DNA of 64,000 nucleotides from Asterias rubens. Taxonomy: Eukaryota > Echinodermata > Asteroidea > Forcipulatida > Asteriidae. The translations under genes and the position numbers were made by a program. Positions 63,527 to 64,000 of this stretch are shown one piece after another. The stretch covers positions 19,433,685 through 19,497,684 of the forward strand of contig NC_047063.1 of the NCBI RefSeq assembly GCF_902459465.1. The letters run 5' to 3'. Under the pieces are notes generated by a model. That model ran no database searches, was not told the DNA's origin, and saw only the letters and a list, made by a program, of their open reading frames with translations. Numbering within the stretch: position 1 is the first letter of the stretch; every line of letters begins with the position of its first letter.

Positions 63527-64000
63527 TGTAACAAAACAAGGGTAAGTGGCTGCAAATGGCAACAAGATTTGACCTACTCAACAAAACGGGGCAAGTAGGG
63601 GGTAAAACAAAAAACAGCAAAAACACTTGAGTCTGGTTTATAGTCGGTTGCGCGATGGTTGTGCGATGGAATATCTTGACACGCGATCCTAATAAATACA
63701 GTTTATAACTATCGCTGAGGCCTAAAAACTGTGTTGTTATGATCACCCATCAGAATTGCCATGCGGCGACCATGGTGCGACTGACTATGAACCAGCTTTT
63801 ACCAAATTTGTTCAAGAAAAAAATGAATGTGGCTTGGAGTATATTTTTAAACAAAAAATCTGCAAAATTAGCCAGATTTTGGCATGGTGACTGACATAAA
63901 CAGGAATGAAAAGCAATTGTTGATAATCATATTGATTGACCTCTACTCATTGCTACTGTATACACTGCTCCGTCGTCGTACATGGTTAACGTCAATACTT

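Larger units (their letters stand above)
60698..64000. other. Region upstream of PTPDC1
   Basis: Presumed promoter and 5' untranslated region of PTPDC1, then repeats: the MITE A relative at 62180-62480, MITE A at 62585-62967, a G24 run at 63503-63526 and a possible foldback at 63640-63800. No coding exon recognised; the ORF at 61217-61408 resembles nothing I know. Confidence 0.6.

Overview
This is eukaryotic nuclear DNA with intron-rich metazoan genes. About 5 kb of exons from three conserved genes sit in a repeat-dense background. The protein families and their exon phases, the tRNA-derived SINEs with ATT-rich tails, and the many short palindromic inverted-repeat elements suggest a marine invertebrate deuterostome. 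My best guess is an echinoderm, perhaps a sea star, but this is an inference from general character and not a species identification.

Layout. (1) Positions 361-12918, minus strand: the 5' half of a plexin receptor gene (signal peptide, Sema, three PSI domains, IPT repeats). Fifteen coding exons were placed by reading-frame and splice-site agreement, and the gene runs off the left edge before its transmembrane segment. (2) Positions 13081-16741: the head-to-head intergenic region between plexin and the next gene. (3) Positions 16742-46618, plus strand: a complete acylaminoacyl-peptidase gene (APEH). Its 22 exons give 728 residues with a full Ser/Asp/His triad. (4) Positions 46704-50678: a tail-to-tail intergenic region. 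(5) Positions 50679-60697, minus strand: a complete PTPDC1-type protein tyrosine phosphatase gene. Its 12 exons give 782 residues with the HCHAGLGRTG active site. (6) Positions 60698-64000: upstream DNA holding only repeats.

Repeats. APEH intron 16 carries a 5.4 kb decayed hAT/ZBED transposon with matching ends and an 8-bp target duplication, and a truncated LINE sits inside it. Intron 17 carries an 8-bp-period satellite (CCCCTACA/CCCCTATA types) that is split twice by TA-flanked foldback elements. At least two palindromic MITE families occur repeatedly and share an internal module. There are also a hAT-type MITE with a perfect target duplication, tRNA-derived SINEs, short hammerhead-like Penelope-type remnants and several microsatellites.

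Points of most interest. Local tandem duplications have copied a 3' splice site together with the start of its exon in two different genes: plexin exon 11 (364-bp unit) and APEH exon 11 (about 120-bp unit, three copies). The plexin Sema exon contains two extra bases that break its frame. Two DNA transposons landed in one intronic satellite, and the original sequence can still be inferred. I found no operon-like system, CRISPR array, virus or clearly undescribed gene. The three genes have unrelated jobs: axon guidance and cell signalling, N-acetyl-peptide hydrolysis, and a phosphatase linked to centrosomes and cilia.
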